A DNA stretch of 64,000 nucleotides from Acidobacteriota bacterium (GTDB lineage: Bacteria > Acidobacteriota > Thermoanaerobaculia > Multivoradales > Multivoraceae). Under the pieces are notes generated by a model. That model had not been told where the DNA came from, did no database searches, and worked only from the letters and a program-made list of their open reading frames with translations. The DNA lies in contig JAPPCR010000019.1 in the NCBI GenBank assembly GCA_028875725.1, forward strand, positions 134,483-198,482, given 5' to 3'. How positions within the stretch are numbered: position 1 is the stretch's first letter; every line of letters starts with the position of its first letter. Shown one piece after another: positions 36,196-45,559 of the stretch. The position numbers and the translations under genes are program-made.

Positions 36196-38391
36196 TCAGG
36201 CAGCCGTTCGCGCGCCGGCACTCAGCAGGTAGCGATACAGCCTCGCCGTGAGCTTCGGGTCGCTCTCTTCGAGCAGTCGCAGGGCGGAAGAGGTCAGCGT
36301 CGCCGTCGTGCAGGGCTCGTCCGCGACGACTGCGGCCGCCGGCGTCGGGGCGGCGACGGGCGCCCGGGGGTCGACCGCGTCTCCCGGGCCCAGTTGGCGG
36401 TTGCGCGCGCCGCTGGCGTCGAACACGGAGGCTCGTCCGGCGGTGATCAACTGAAGCGTGTCGCTCGACTCGCCGACGGCGAGGAGGGCGTCGCCCTCGG
36501 CGTGCTCCCGGGTGTCCAGCCAGTCCCGGAGATCGCCGACCAGCTCCTCGAAGAGGACCTGCCGGTCGAGGTGACGCTCCATGTCGGCACCCACGGTCTC
36601 CAGCAGGGAAGGCTCTCCGCCTTCCGCGTCGTCGGGTGGCTGGTAGGAGGAGATCAGCACGTCCTCGCAGTGTTCCAGCGCCTGATCGTCATCGGGAGCG
36701 AACACGACGCTGCCGAACACCGGCGGCGGCAGGTTCCGCTGTAGCTCCTTCTCGAGTGTGGCGGGCGCTCTGCTCATGACCACCTGGGTGCCGGCGCGGC
36801 GGGCGGCCAGGATGAAGCGGCACATGGCGCTGACGGTCGAAAAGTCGAGGCCGGATACGGCCTTGAAGTCGAGCACGATGCATGCCGGTCTGGGCTCTTC
36901 GCCGAGCGACCGCTGGAGCCGGTCGGCCAGCGGATAGCCGGCGCCGAAGAAGATGTAGCCCCGAAGTCTGTAGCCCCGCACCCACGATCCCTCGGCCCGC
37001 AGGATGGCCCGGTCCGGTATCGGGCGGACGCGGTGGCTCCGCTCCTCCCGCAGGGTGAAGGTGGCATCAACGACGTCGACCCGACTCAGGCGCACGACGA
37101 AGAAGAGGATCGTGATCAGCATGCCGATGGCTACGCCTTCTAGGAATCCCAGGGCCAGGATCGTCACGAAGATCACCAGGATGATCGCGTAGTCGCTCGG
37201 CGGCAGGCGCTTGCGGACCTTCAGCAGCCACTGGTCGAGCAGTGCCACACCCGTGAACAGCAGGACCCCGCCCATGAGCGGCACGGGCACGAGCGTGAGC
37301 AGGACGTCGCCGAAGATCAGTGGCGAGGCGGTCACCACCGCCACCGCGATGCTGGTCGTCTTGAGGCCGGCGCCGAGCATCAGGTTGCGGAGAGAGGTCG
37401 GAACGACGTACGTGCCGGGCGGCGCGCCGCCGAGACCGGCCGCCAGGCTTCCGAGTCCCACGGCGCCGAACTCCCGGTTCCAGTCCAGCTCGCGACCGGA
37501 GGCGAGTTCGATGCCGCCGATGTACAGGGCGGTGCAGAGCAGGGTCACGAGGATGAGTACGAGGATGTTCGGAATCTGAGGGCCGACCGCGCTCCAGTCG
37601 ATGCGCGCCGCATCGTCGAGTGCCATGGGAGGCCACAGGTCCGATCCCGAGATGCCCGCGAACAGGAGGCCCCTGTCCTGCGCCTCCTGGGTCGAGACAC
37701 CGAAACGCGCCATGCCGAAGTGCAGGAGGCCCGTGCCGGCGATGAAGCTCCCCGGCATCAGCAGGGGGCTGGGCCAGCGGCGGCTGGCGAAGTACAGGCC
37801 GAGGCCGTAGGCGACGCCGACGCCCCAGTTCGTGACGACGAGCGGATCGAACAGCGATGCGAGCGCTTCGGCCTCGAGCCGCACGCCCATGAGCCTCAGA
37901 GCCACGACGCAGGCGAGTCCGCCCGTGCCCGCGACGAAGCCGGACGAAACGGGGTAGGGAAAGAAACGCACGAGGTTGGCGAGGCGGAAGCGCTCGATGA
38001 GGAGAGCGCAGGCCGCCGTCGCGACCGAACCCAGAACGATGATCGCGACCATGGTGGGAAGCAGCTCGTCCCCGGTGGCGGTGAGCGAACCGCCGATCAC
38101 GCCGAGGGCGATCATCGTCGCCATCGTGGGCCCGGCGGCGGCGCCCGCGAAGCCGCTTCTGAGCCCGGTCACCACGCAGGCGGCGGCGGTGCCGAACAGG
38201 ATCAGCCCGATCCCTTGGGACAGGTAGGGGGCGAGCTGTCCCGAGAAGGCCAGGCTGACGAGGGCCACCTCGCCGATGATCAGACTGATGCCGGAGACGA
38301 ATCCGACCGTCAGCACGGTGAACGCCTTGCGGACTGCCGCGTTCGACGCAAGGCCGGCCGGCAGCCCTCTCCGGGGGGTTCCTCCAGTCAC
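36196..38391 (-). CDS. SulP-family anion transporter with STAS and degenerate cNMP-binding-like domains
   Basis: 731 residues from GTG 38391. Residues about 20-430 hold the 14-segment SLC26/SulP core, including PTMATMIALGVIGG and GGAPPGTYVVPTSLRNLMLGAG. A STAS domain follows (CIVLDFKAVSGLDFSTVSAMCRFI). After about residue 610 a region resembles a cyclic-nucleotide-binding fold (QVLFEELVGDL, ITAGRASVFDASG), but lacks a clear phosphate-binding cassette. Substrate may be sulfate, bicarbonate or an organic anion. It lies directly upstream of the PKS on the same strand with 94 bp between. Confidence 0.88.
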   Translation of the reverse strand: MTGGTPRRGLPAGLASNAAVRKAFTVLTVGFVSGISLIIGEVALVSLAFSGQLAPYLSQGIGLILFGTAAACVVTGLRSGFAGAAAGPTMATMIALGVIGGSLTATGDELLPTMVAIIVLGSVATAACALLIERFRLANLVRFFPYPVSSGFVAGTGGLACVVALRLMGVRLEAEALASLFDPLVVTNWGVGVAYGLGLYFASRRWPSPLLMPGSFIAGTGLLHFGMARFGVSTQEAQDRGLLFAGISGSDLWPPMALDDAARIDWSAVGPQIPNILVLILVTLLCTALYIGGIELASGRELDWNREFGAVGLGSLAAGLGGAPPGTYVVPTSLRNLMLGAGLKTTSIAVAVVTASPLIFGDVLLTLVPVPLMGGVLLFTGVALLDQWLLKVRKRLPPSDYAIILVIFVTILALGFLEGVAIGMLITILFFVVRLSRVDVVDATFTLREERSHRVRPIPDRAILRAEGSWVRGYRLRGYIFFGAGYPLADRLQRSLGEEPRPACIVLDFKAVSGLDFSTVSAMCRFILAARRAGTQVVMSRAPATLEKELQRNLPPPVFGSVVFAPDDDQALEHCEDVLISSYQPPDDAEGGEPSLLETVGADMERHLDRQVLFEELVGDLRDWLDTREHAEGDALLAVGESSDTLQLITAGRASVFDASGARNRQLGPGDAVDPRAPVAAPTPAAAVVADEPCTTATLTSSALRLLEESDPKLTARLYRYLLSAGARTAA

Positions 38392-38502
38392 TTCGCGCGC
38401 CCCTGATCTGGGAGACTACTGCGTCCGCAGACTACCCAACCGGAACGACCGTGCGCGCGAACCGGCTGGACAGGTTCGGGACGCCGCGTCAGAGTTCGTG
38501 GC

Positions 38503-40842
38503 TTGAGCGGGAGATCCCAAGAGAAACTGCCGGCATGGGCTGCGCTGGTGCCAGTCGCTGGCCTTTGGCTATCCAGCTGCGGTCCGGATCCTATGCCAGT
38601 CGAGGTGGTCGATCTGGTCGACGAGTTCCGGTACGCCGAGGTCAGACGGGAGCGGCCGCTGATCGACCTGGGAACCCCCTCAGCGGCGGCTGCCCTGGTC
38701 GGTGGTTGGTCCTGGAACGAAACCGATCCCCGGGGGACCACGTTCGTGTGGGCCGTCGGGCCGCGTTCGGAGGTCGGCGTGTTTCTGGCCTGGGAGCGGG
38801 ATCTGCAGGTCCGGATGCGGTGCCGCGCCTTCCGCTACCCGGGAGCGCCGGCGCAGATCGTGAGCGTCTTGTGGGACGACGTGGAGGTTGCGTCTCTGGA
38901 GCTCGAGGCCGGCTTCATGGAAGGCGGGTTCGTCGTGCCGGCGGAACGGGCGACTCCCGGCGGTCACCGGCTGGCGCTGCTTCCGGCGTACTTCGGTCGG
39001 CCTGAGGGGACCGAAGACGCGGGTCAGGCGCCCAAGCACTCGAGAAAGTTGTCCCTTGCCTGCGACTGGCTTGCGTTGGGGGACGGCCAGATGGCCGGCG
39101 AAACGCGCGGCGAGGGCGACACGCTCTGGATCCCGGCGGCCAGCGAGGTTTCCTTCTTTCTGGAGCCGGATCAGGACCTCGAGTTTCAGTGGGATGGCCT
39201 CGCCCCCAGGGGTGTCGGTGGCCTCGACGTGGTGTGGGAGATCGAGGGCACGCCACCGGTGGCCGGGTCCATCACTCCGGACTCCACGCCGACTCTGCGC
39301 CTCCCTTTGCCGCCGGTCGGCCAACAGGCAGCGAACGCAGTCGATGGCGATTGGCTCACACCTCTTCGCCCAGCGCGGCTCGTGCTGCGCGCCGCAGGGG
39401 CCGTAGCGGATTCCGGTGGGGAGGAGATGGGCGTCGTTCTGCGACGGCCGCGGCTGGCCGCGGACGCGCGGACGTTGCGGCTGCCGGCTCGAAACACCGA
39501 GCGACCGCCATTCGAGGCGACGGTGGCGTCGGAGCCGTCTTTGAGCGCGGGCGAGCGACAGCCCGAGTCGATCCTGCTCTGGATCGTCGACACGCTGCGC
39601 GTCGACCGGCTCGGCCTGTACGGTCATGACCGGCCGGCATCGCCGAACTTCGACGCCCTGGCTGAACGCTCGACCGTGTTCGAGCGGGCGATCGCGCAGT
39701 CGTCGTGGACGCGGCCGACGGTCGCCACCCTGCTCACCGGCGTTGGACCCGAGCGCCATGGCATCCGGGAACTGGACCACGGCCTGGAGGAGTCCTTCGC
39801 CACCCTGCCGGAGCGCTTGCGGGAACTCGGATATGCCACGGCGGGCTTCTCGGCGAACGCGAACGTGACCGGCAGCACCGGGTTCGAGCAGGGTTTCGAT
39901 CGCTTCGAGTACGGCGCAGTCGATGTGGACGAACTCGCGGAGCGGGCGCTCGTCTGGCTGGACGAGCTAATCGCCCGGTCTCCGGAGCAGCCGTTCTTTC
40001 TGATGATTCTGGGCGTCGAGCCGCACGCCGCATTCGCACCGGCGGAACCGTTCCGCAGCCGGTTGGCGGCCGGAGTGGACGATCCCGAACTGGGTTCGAC
40101 GGCTCACATGAGGGCGCTCGCCAGCAAGGACGTTCCGTCGACCCCGGCGACGGTGGAGAAGCTGTTCCACCTCTACGACGCGGAGATTGCCTGGAACGAT
40201 CACGTCTTCGGGGAGTTGCGGCGCGCATTGGACCAGCGCGGCCGGAACCCCTTCGTCGCGGTCATAGCGGACCACGGTGAGGCCTTCGAGGAGCGGGGCG
40301 TGTTCGGCCACGCCTGGGATCTCCATCGAGAGGTGCTCGACATCCCCTTTCTGATCCATCGGCCGGGCCAGACGGAGGGCCGGCGCGTAGCGCTGCCGGT
40401 GCAGCAGTCGGATCTGCTGCCGACCTTGATCGAGATCGCCGGCGGCGAACCGGCGGCGGGGATCGAAGGCGACAGCCTGGTGCCCCTGCTTGGTCCCGAG
40501 ACGGCCGCGGCCGCGGATCGACTCGAGGACCTCGGCGACCGGCTCCTCCTCTCGACGATGGATACCTTCCGCCGTCCGGCCGCCTCGCTCGTGCGCGGGC
40601 GCTACAAGCTGATCGAGTTGCGCCGTCCCGGACACGCGCCGAGCCGGCAACTCTTCGATCGGGTGGAGGACCCGGAAGAGCACCGCGATCTGGCCGGCGA
40701 ACGGCCGATCCTGGCTGGTCGTCTGGCCAGGCTGCTGCACGAGCAGTTGGAACTCTCGCGACGCGGCGGGGTACCGGCGCCGCAAGTCGAGTTGGACGAG
40801 GACACGCGCCGCGGGCTCCAGGCGCTTGGTTACATCGAGTAG
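38503..40842 (+). CDS. sulfatase-fold (alkaline phosphatase superfamily) lipoprotein with N-terminal extension
   Basis: 779 residues from TTG 38503. A lipobox LWLSSC near residue 26 predicts outer-membrane or periplasmic anchoring. About 320 residues of uncharacterised beta-rich sequence precede the sulfatase domain. The metal-site motif ILLWIVDTLRVDRLGLYG and the C-terminal VIADHGEAFEERGVFGHAW are clear. At the nucleophile the sequence is SSWTRPTVATLLTG: by alignment from LLTG, the formylglycine Cys/Ser position is Thr. That is as in phosphoglycerol- or phosphoethanolamine-transferase relatives, so a phosphate-ester substrate is as likely as a sulfate ester. Confidence 0.82.
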   Translation: MSGRSQEKLPAWAALVPVAGLWLSSCGPDPMPVEVVDLVDEFRYAEVRRERPLIDLGTPSAAAALVGGWSWNETDPRGTTFVWAVGPRSEVGVFLAWERDLQVRMRCRAFRYPGAPAQIVSVLWDDVEVASLELEAGFMEGGFVVPAERATPGGHRLALLPAYFGRPEGTEDAGQAPKHSRKLSLACDWLALGDGQMAGETRGEGDTLWIPAASEVSFFLEPDQDLEFQWDGLAPRGVGGLDVVWEIEGTPPVAGSITPDSTPTLRLPLPPVGQQAANAVDGDWLTPLRPARLVLRAAGAVADSGGEEMGVVLRRPRLAADARTLRLPARNTERPPFEATVASEPSLSAGERQPESILLWIVDTLRVDRLGLYGHDRPASPNFDALAERSTVFERAIAQSSWTRPTVATLLTGVGPERHGIRELDHGLEESFATLPERLRELGYATAGFSANANVTGSTGFEQGFDRFEYGAVDVDELAERALVWLDELIARSPEQPFFLMILGVEPHAAFAPAEPFRSRLAAGVDDPELGSTAHMRALASKDVPSTPATVEKLFHLYDAEIAWNDHVFGELRRALDQRGRNPFVAVIADHGEAFEERGVFGHAWDLHREVLDIPFLIHRPGQTEGRRVALPVQQSDLLPTLIEIAGGEPAAGIEGDSLVPLLGPETAAAADRLEDLGDRLLLSTMDTFRRPAASLVRGRYKLIELRRPGHAPSRQLFDRVEDPEEHRDLAGERPILAGRLARLLHEQLELSRRGGVPAPQVELDEDTRRGLQALGYIE

Positions 40843-40956
40843 CGCCGCCGCATCCGGCAACAGGCACCGAAACGACTGTCCCAGGCGCGGATCGCTCCCG
40901 GAAGTCGTTCTGGTTCAGCTACGCGGCCGCGACCGTGCGTGCCCTAGCCGTTGCCG

Positions 40957-43854
40957 CTAGAACTCCAGGCGAAGGCCGGCCCGGAAGACCCGCGGATTCA
41001 GCATCGCGACGATCTCGTTGTAGCGGGGCCCGGAGATCGTCCGGAAGTTCAGCACCGTGGCGTCGTTCAGCACGTTGAAGGCGTCGAGCAGGAGCGTGAG
41101 GTGGACGCCGTCCCGCAATGCGAACTGCTTCTCGGCCCGGAGGTCGAAGATGCCGACGTTGGGGGCTCGGTCGTCATAGGGGTTGGCCATGACCCGCTCG
41201 GTGCCGGCGTTCGGCAGTTGTACGGTGATCCGCCGGCCGACCTGAAAGCCGCTCTGGAGGCGGTACGAGGCCGTGAAACCGATGTCGCGGGGAAACACGT
41301 AGCGCCCGGCCAGCTTGTAGTTCCAGTAGGTCGTCGTGACCCGTCCGAATCGCGCCTGGTTGGCCTGCCACTCGTACGTCGTGCCTTCGATGAAGTCAAA
41401 TCGGGCGGCCGTGCGCACGCTCGTCGAGGATGTCGTCCGCAGCGGCGCCCTTGCCCGCGTGTGCATGAAGGAGGTCAGCAGCATCCAGCGGTCCGAGAAC
41501 CGGCGGTTCAGCGCCACCTCCGCGGTGTGGTAGTCGCCGTCCGGCGACGGCAGCCCGTGCCGTCGTGGATTGACGTAGCGCCGGTTCTCGGGGATGTCCG
41601 GCGGCCGGTCGAAGAGCTGAAGCACCTGATCATCTGCGGTCCCCTCGACGTCGTCCGCGCCGTGGTCGGTGTAGGCGAACGGGATCCGGTAGGCGAACGC
41701 CCGGTTCATGTCGACGATGCCGTAGAGGTTGCGGGCGTTCTTGTACACGTAGGAGCCGCGTACCGACAGGTTGTCCGCGAGCTGCTGCTCGAAGTGCGCG
41801 GAGATCTCGTGTCCATAGGCGCTGGCGAGCTCGGGATCGACGGTGACCGTTCCGGCCCCGCCGAACGTCGCGATCCGCCGTCCGAGCTCCGGCGAGTCCG
41901 CGAGACCGCCGCTCGGCCCAGCATCCAGCAGGCGGTTCCCGTTCAGGTCGTGAAAGGCGAATCGGGCCGCCGCCTGGCCTACGGGGTTTTCGGCCTCGAC
42001 GATCGTGGTGCTTGGGTTCCAGTAGAAGCGGCCGGCGAACAGTTTCACCACCGTCCGCCCCTTGCCGGTCACGTCGAACGCGGCCCCGATCCGCGGCGCG
42101 ACGTTGGCCCAGGTCAACACGTCCCGCGCTCCGACTTGCCGGGGCGCCCAGATGTCCGAGTGCGTTGGGGAGATGGACTGATCCGGCCAGCCCATGACGT
42201 AGCGGTCGAAACGGGCACCGAGGTTCAGGGTGAGCCGGTTGGTGACGAGCCAGGAATCCTGGACGTAGCCGGAAAGGACGCGGACGGTGTTCACGCCGGT
42301 GTTGGGAGTGTTGTAGATGTCCACCTCGGCCGGCGCCCCGTCGACGTCGCGGTAGAACAGGTCTCCCGGTTGCATGCGAAGAAAGCTGCGACGCTCGCGG
42401 TAGGCCTCGAAGCCGGCCTTCAGCGTGTGCTCGCCGCCGAAGTCGTCGGCGAAGAAGGTGATGCTCCCGGACGCCTGCGGCTTCGTGATGTCTCGGAAGT
42501 GGTAGTAGCTGTGGGCGTTCGTGTAGTCGCCGGTGTTGACCTCCAGCCGTCCGGGCGGAAGCCCCTCCACGCTCGACGAGCGGGTCTGGGTCGGATACAG
42601 GGGCCACCGGTTGATCCAGTGGCTGGCCTGGAGGTTCAGGAACATCCTGTTGGTGAGGGGGTTCCGGTACTCCAGCTTCATCGGCATGTTCACGGACTGC
42701 TGGAACCACGCCGTGTCCAGTGACCGGTCGCCGCCGAGCCCGCGCTCCGGCTGCAGCTTCGTGCGGTGGTTGAAGAAGCCGACGAGCTGGCTCCCGTCGT
42801 TGAACTGGTGGGTCACCTTGGCGGTCCAGTTCTCGAGCTGCGTCGTGGAAGGGTTCGGATGCCCGATGGTCAGCTCCTCCTGGTGATTCAGGCGGTAGCC
42901 GGCGTAGAACCAGGTCCGACCGCGGCGGAGCGGCCCGCCGATCCCCATGTTCCGGTCGCCCTGCAGCGTGAGCGGGTTGCCTGCTCGCAGTCCTCCCGGC
43001 GGCGCCCGGTATCGGCCCAGTGTCCCGCCGCCTTCACGGAGCGCGTCGGGGACGTTGTCCGCCACGGAGCCGTCGTCCAGGAAGTCGACGTAGACGTCTC
43101 CGGCGAAGCGGTCGCCGCCCGACTTCGTGGTCAGGTTCAGGAAGGCCCCCAGGCCGTGCGTCTCCCCCATGTTCCCGGCGCCGCCGAGCTGGAAGTCCTC
43201 CAGGCTCCCGTAGTCGAAGTAGCCGGCGTTCGCGGACGTCCCTTCGGTGACGTTGATGCCTTCGAGCAGAGTGCGGTGCTGGTCGCCAAAGCCGAAGGCC
43301 TGGTACCCCGTCTGGGTGCCCGTGTGCGATCCACCGACGTCGTAGGCCTCCATCTGGAAACCGGGCGCCTGCGCCATGGCGGCCCAGATGTCGCGCGCGT
43401 TCGGAACGTCCTCGAGGAGTTCCTTGGTGAAGTTGACCGCGGTGGTGGTCGTTCTGACGTCAACGAGCGGGGCCGCGGCGCTGACCGTGATCGTCTCATC
43501 GACGGCGCCCACCTCCAGCGTGGCGTCCACGGTCAGCGTCGTGTTGAGCAGGACGCGGAGGTTGTCGCGGACGGTGGTTTGGAAGTCAGAACGCGAGAAG
43601 ATGAGCGTGTAGTCGCCCGTCGGCAGGGCGGGGAACGCGTAGCCGCCCTGGGTTCCGGTCACCACCTCCCGCTGGCGGATCAGAGCCGCACTCGAGGCGG
43701 TCACCGTGACGCCTCGAAGCACGGCACCGGTGGCGTCGGTCACCGTGCCGACAAGACGGCCGCGCAGTTCCTGGGCGCCGGCTCCGTCGGCGAATGCGAG
43801 GAGCATTGTTGCCGCAAGGGCAGCATACGTCGCTCGAGCGCGGTTGCTGGTCAT
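40957..43854 (-). CDS. TonB-dependent receptor with carboxypeptidase-regulatory-like N-terminal domain
   Basis: 965 residues. Signal peptide (about 1-27, ending GAGAQ), then an Ig-like regulatory domain (GRLVGTVTDATGAVLRGVTV, GGYAFPALPTGDYTLIF; about 30-115) and a plug domain (TITVSAAAPLVDVRTT, DIWAAMAQAPGF, GINVTEGTSANAGYFD). A long beta-barrel ends in the outer-membrane signature LRLEF. This Oar-like architecture is strongly expanded in Acidobacteriota. The ligand is unknown. The coiled-coil gene lies 133 bp upstream on the same strand and may be co-transcribed. Confidence 0.92.
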   Translation of the reverse strand: MTSNRARATYAALAATMLLAFADGAGAQELRGRLVGTVTDATGAVLRGVTVTASSAALIRQREVVTGTQGGYAFPALPTGDYTLIFSRSDFQTTVRDNLRVLLNTTLTVDATLEVGAVDETITVSAAAPLVDVRTTTTAVNFTKELLEDVPNARDIWAAMAQAPGFQMEAYDVGGSHTGTQTGYQAFGFGDQHRTLLEGINVTEGTSANAGYFDYGSLEDFQLGGAGNMGETHGLGAFLNLTTKSGGDRFAGDVYVDFLDDGSVADNVPDALREGGGTLGRYRAPPGGLRAGNPLTLQGDRNMGIGGPLRRGRTWFYAGYRLNHQEELTIGHPNPSTTQLENWTAKVTHQFNDGSQLVGFFNHRTKLQPERGLGGDRSLDTAWFQQSVNMPMKLEYRNPLTNRMFLNLQASHWINRWPLYPTQTRSSSVEGLPPGRLEVNTGDYTNAHSYYHFRDITKPQASGSITFFADDFGGEHTLKAGFEAYRERRSFLRMQPGDLFYRDVDGAPAEVDIYNTPNTGVNTVRVLSGYVQDSWLVTNRLTLNLGARFDRYVMGWPDQSISPTHSDIWAPRQVGARDVLTWANVAPRIGAAFDVTGKGRTVVKLFAGRFYWNPSTTIVEAENPVGQAAARFAFHDLNGNRLLDAGPSGGLADSPELGRRIATFGGAGTVTVDPELASAYGHEISAHFEQQLADNLSVRGSYVYKNARNLYGIVDMNRAFAYRIPFAYTDHGADDVEGTADDQVLQLFDRPPDIPENRRYVNPRRHGLPSPDGDYHTAEVALNRRFSDRWMLLTSFMHTRARAPLRTTSSTSVRTAARFDFIEGTTYEWQANQARFGRVTTTYWNYKLAGRYVFPRDIGFTASYRLQSGFQVGRRITVQLPNAGTERVMANPYDDRAPNVGIFDLRAEKQFALRDGVHLTLLLDAFNVLNDATVLNFRTISGPRYNEIVAMLNPRVFRAGLRLEF

Positions 43855-43987
43855 GTCAATCTGGAGGCCTCATTTGTCCCTGCCGCCGGCGAAGGGGTGC
43901 AGGAGGCCGCTGAACGGTCCGCAAATGGTGCGCCTCAGGAGGAAACCGAAGCGACGTGCGCAAGCGAATCTGGGTGCCGGGGCAGGC

Positions 43988-44614
43988 TCAACGCAGAGCC
44001 AAGCCGAGGATCGCGCCGACCATCGGGACCATCAGGGCCAGAACGGTGCCGAACATCCACTTGAGTGCCCTCATCTCGGCTCGCAGTCCGTCCATCTGAC
44101 CCGCGATCTCCTGGCGGAAGCTCTCGAAGCGGTCCCGTATCTCCTGGCGCAGGTCCTGCATCGCCCCTTCGAGAGCGTCGATTCGGGCGGTGTTCGCCGC
44201 CACGGCCGTCGCGAGGTCGCTCAGGTCGCTACGGACTTCGGCGATGTCCTGTTTGAGCTCGGTGCGCACTTCGGCGATGTCCTGTTTGAGCTCGGTGCGC
44301 ACTTCGGCGATGTCCTGTTTGAGCTCGGTGCGCACTTCGGCGATGTCCTGTTTGAGCTCGGTGCGCACTTCGGCGATGTCCTGTTTGAGCTCGGTGCGCA
44401 CTTCGGCGATGTCCTGTTTGAGCTCGATGCGCGCTTCGGCGATGTCCTGCTTCAGCGCGCCTTGGACCGAAGCGAGATCCTGCTTCGTTGCCAGCGCTTC
44501 CTGGCTGTCACCGATCATGTGGAGCAGCGCCTCCGCCTGAGCTGAGTCGAAACCGGCTGCCTCGAGCCGTCGTCTGACCGCCTTGGTGGACGATCTTACC
44601 GCGTAGCGTTCCAT
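43988..44614 (-). CDS. coiled-coil protein with tandem 11-residue repeats and C-terminal membrane anchor (DUF1640-like)
   Basis: 208 residues from ATG 44614, with AGGAGG about 8 nt upstream. N-terminal helices (about 1-55) precede a coiled coil made of an 11-residue unit TELKQDIAEVR repeated about six times. A second coil follows (ALEGAMQDLRQEIRDRFESFRQEI), and one C-terminal transmembrane helix (WMFGTVLALMVPMVGAILGLAL). Hendecad repeats favour a nearly straight or right-handed coil. Similar architecture occurs in the DUF1640/CCDC90 group, whose bacterial function is unknown. Confidence 0.8.
   Translation of the reverse strand: MERYAVRSSTKAVRRRLEAAGFDSAQAEALLHMIGDSQEALATKQDLASVQGALKQDIAEARIELKQDIAEVRTELKQDIAEVRTELKQDIAEVRTELKQDIAEVRTELKQDIAEVRTELKQDIAEVRSDLSDLATAVAANTARIDALEGAMQDLRQEIRDRFESFRQEIAGQMDGLRAEMRALKWMFGTVLALMVPMVGAILGLALR
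44235..44432. repeat. 33-bp tandem repeat array, six units
   Basis: Five identical 33-bp units start at 44235, 44268, 44301, 44334 and 44367; a sixth at 44400-44432 differs by one base. A more diverged unit follows. There are no spacers, so it is not a CRISPR. Each unit encodes 11 residues of the coiled coil. The identity at silent positions implies recent expansion or homogenisation. Confidence 0.95.
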
Positions 44615-44720
44615 GTTCTGCGCCTCCTGCTGACCTAGACGGATCTCGGGCGGTCGAACCAGGCTGCGCGGGGCCTGCCGGAGTTCGGGGATCGCTGCCG
44701 TTGCTATAGTCCTCCCTCGC

Positions 44721-45485
44721 GTGAACAGGTCCTTTCTCTGCGCGAGTCTCCTGCTCGCGGCCTCTTGGCTTCTCCTCTCCGCCGCTGCGACGGCGCAGCC
44801 GGCCGACCCACCGCTCGACGTGCTGATGCGCGCCACGGACGACGCGATGCGGGGGGACTCCAGCGAGAGCCGGATCACGATGCGGATCAAGACCGAGCGC
44901 TGGCAGCGAGAGTTGCGTCTCCACGTCGTCTCGGAGGGCACCGAGACGGCGCTGGTACGGATCGAAGCACCGGCGAAGGAGCGCGGCACCGCCACACTCA
45001 AGGTCGAGCAGAACATCTGGAACTACCTCCCCAAGGTCGACAGGACGATCAAGGTGCCGGGGTCGATGATGCAGGCGGCGTGGATGGGCAGCCACTTCAC
45101 GAACGACGACCTGGTCCATGAGTCCCGTTACAGCGAGGACTTCGAGTGTGCCTACAGGGAACGGCCGGCGGACGGCTCCGGGCATTGGCTGGTGCGTTGC
45201 GTCCCGCTGCCGGACGCTCCGGTCGTGTGGGGCGCGATCGACGCCCGGTTTCGGGCGCAGGACATGCTGCTCGACCAGGCCGAGTACTTCGACGAGCGCG
45301 ACCGTCTGGTGCGCACGATCCGTTACGAGGACTTCGGTCCGCTGGGCGGCAGGACGCTGCCGCGGCGGATGCGGGTGATTCCGGCGGACGATGCCGACGA
45401 GTTCACCGAGATCGTCTACGAGGAACACGCGTTCAACGTCGACCTGCCGGCGGGTACCTTCTCGCTGCGGTCCTTGCGGCAATAG
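44721..45485 (+). CDS. outer-membrane lipoprotein-sorting (LolA-like) periplasmic protein
   Basis: 254 residues from GTG 44721, with a signal peptide ending near TAQPAD. The LolA-like half-barrel is recognised from SRITMRIKTERWQRELRLHVVSEGTETALVRI, LKVEQNIWNYLPKVDRTIKVPGSMM and GSHFTNDDLV. Such proteins carry hydrophobic cargo across the periplasm. It opens a five-gene operon with two FtsX-type permeases, an ATPase and a predicted barrel, suggesting a dedicated envelope lipid or lipoprotein export route. Confidence 0.85.
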   Translation: MNRSFLCASLLLAASWLLLSAAATAQPADPPLDVLMRATDDAMRGDSSESRITMRIKTERWQRELRLHVVSEGTETALVRIEAPAKERGTATLKVEQNIWNYLPKVDRTIKVPGSMMQAAWMGSHFTNDDLVHESRYSEDFECAYRERPADGSGHWLVRCVPLPDAPVVWGAIDARFRAQDMLLDQAEYFDERDRLVRTIRYEDFGPLGGRTLPRRMRVIPADDADEFTEIVYEEHAFNVDLPAGTFSLRSLRQ

Positions 45486-45559
45486 CCACAGGCACGACCG
45501 GATGAAGATGGAGTCGAGCCGCCTCGATCGACAGGACTGCGAGTGGTCTTAGGCGCTGC

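Noticed and set aside
44235..44432. CRISPR array
   Set aside because: The 33-bp units are directly adjacent without spacers and lie in frame inside a coiled-coil gene; no cas genes are nearby.
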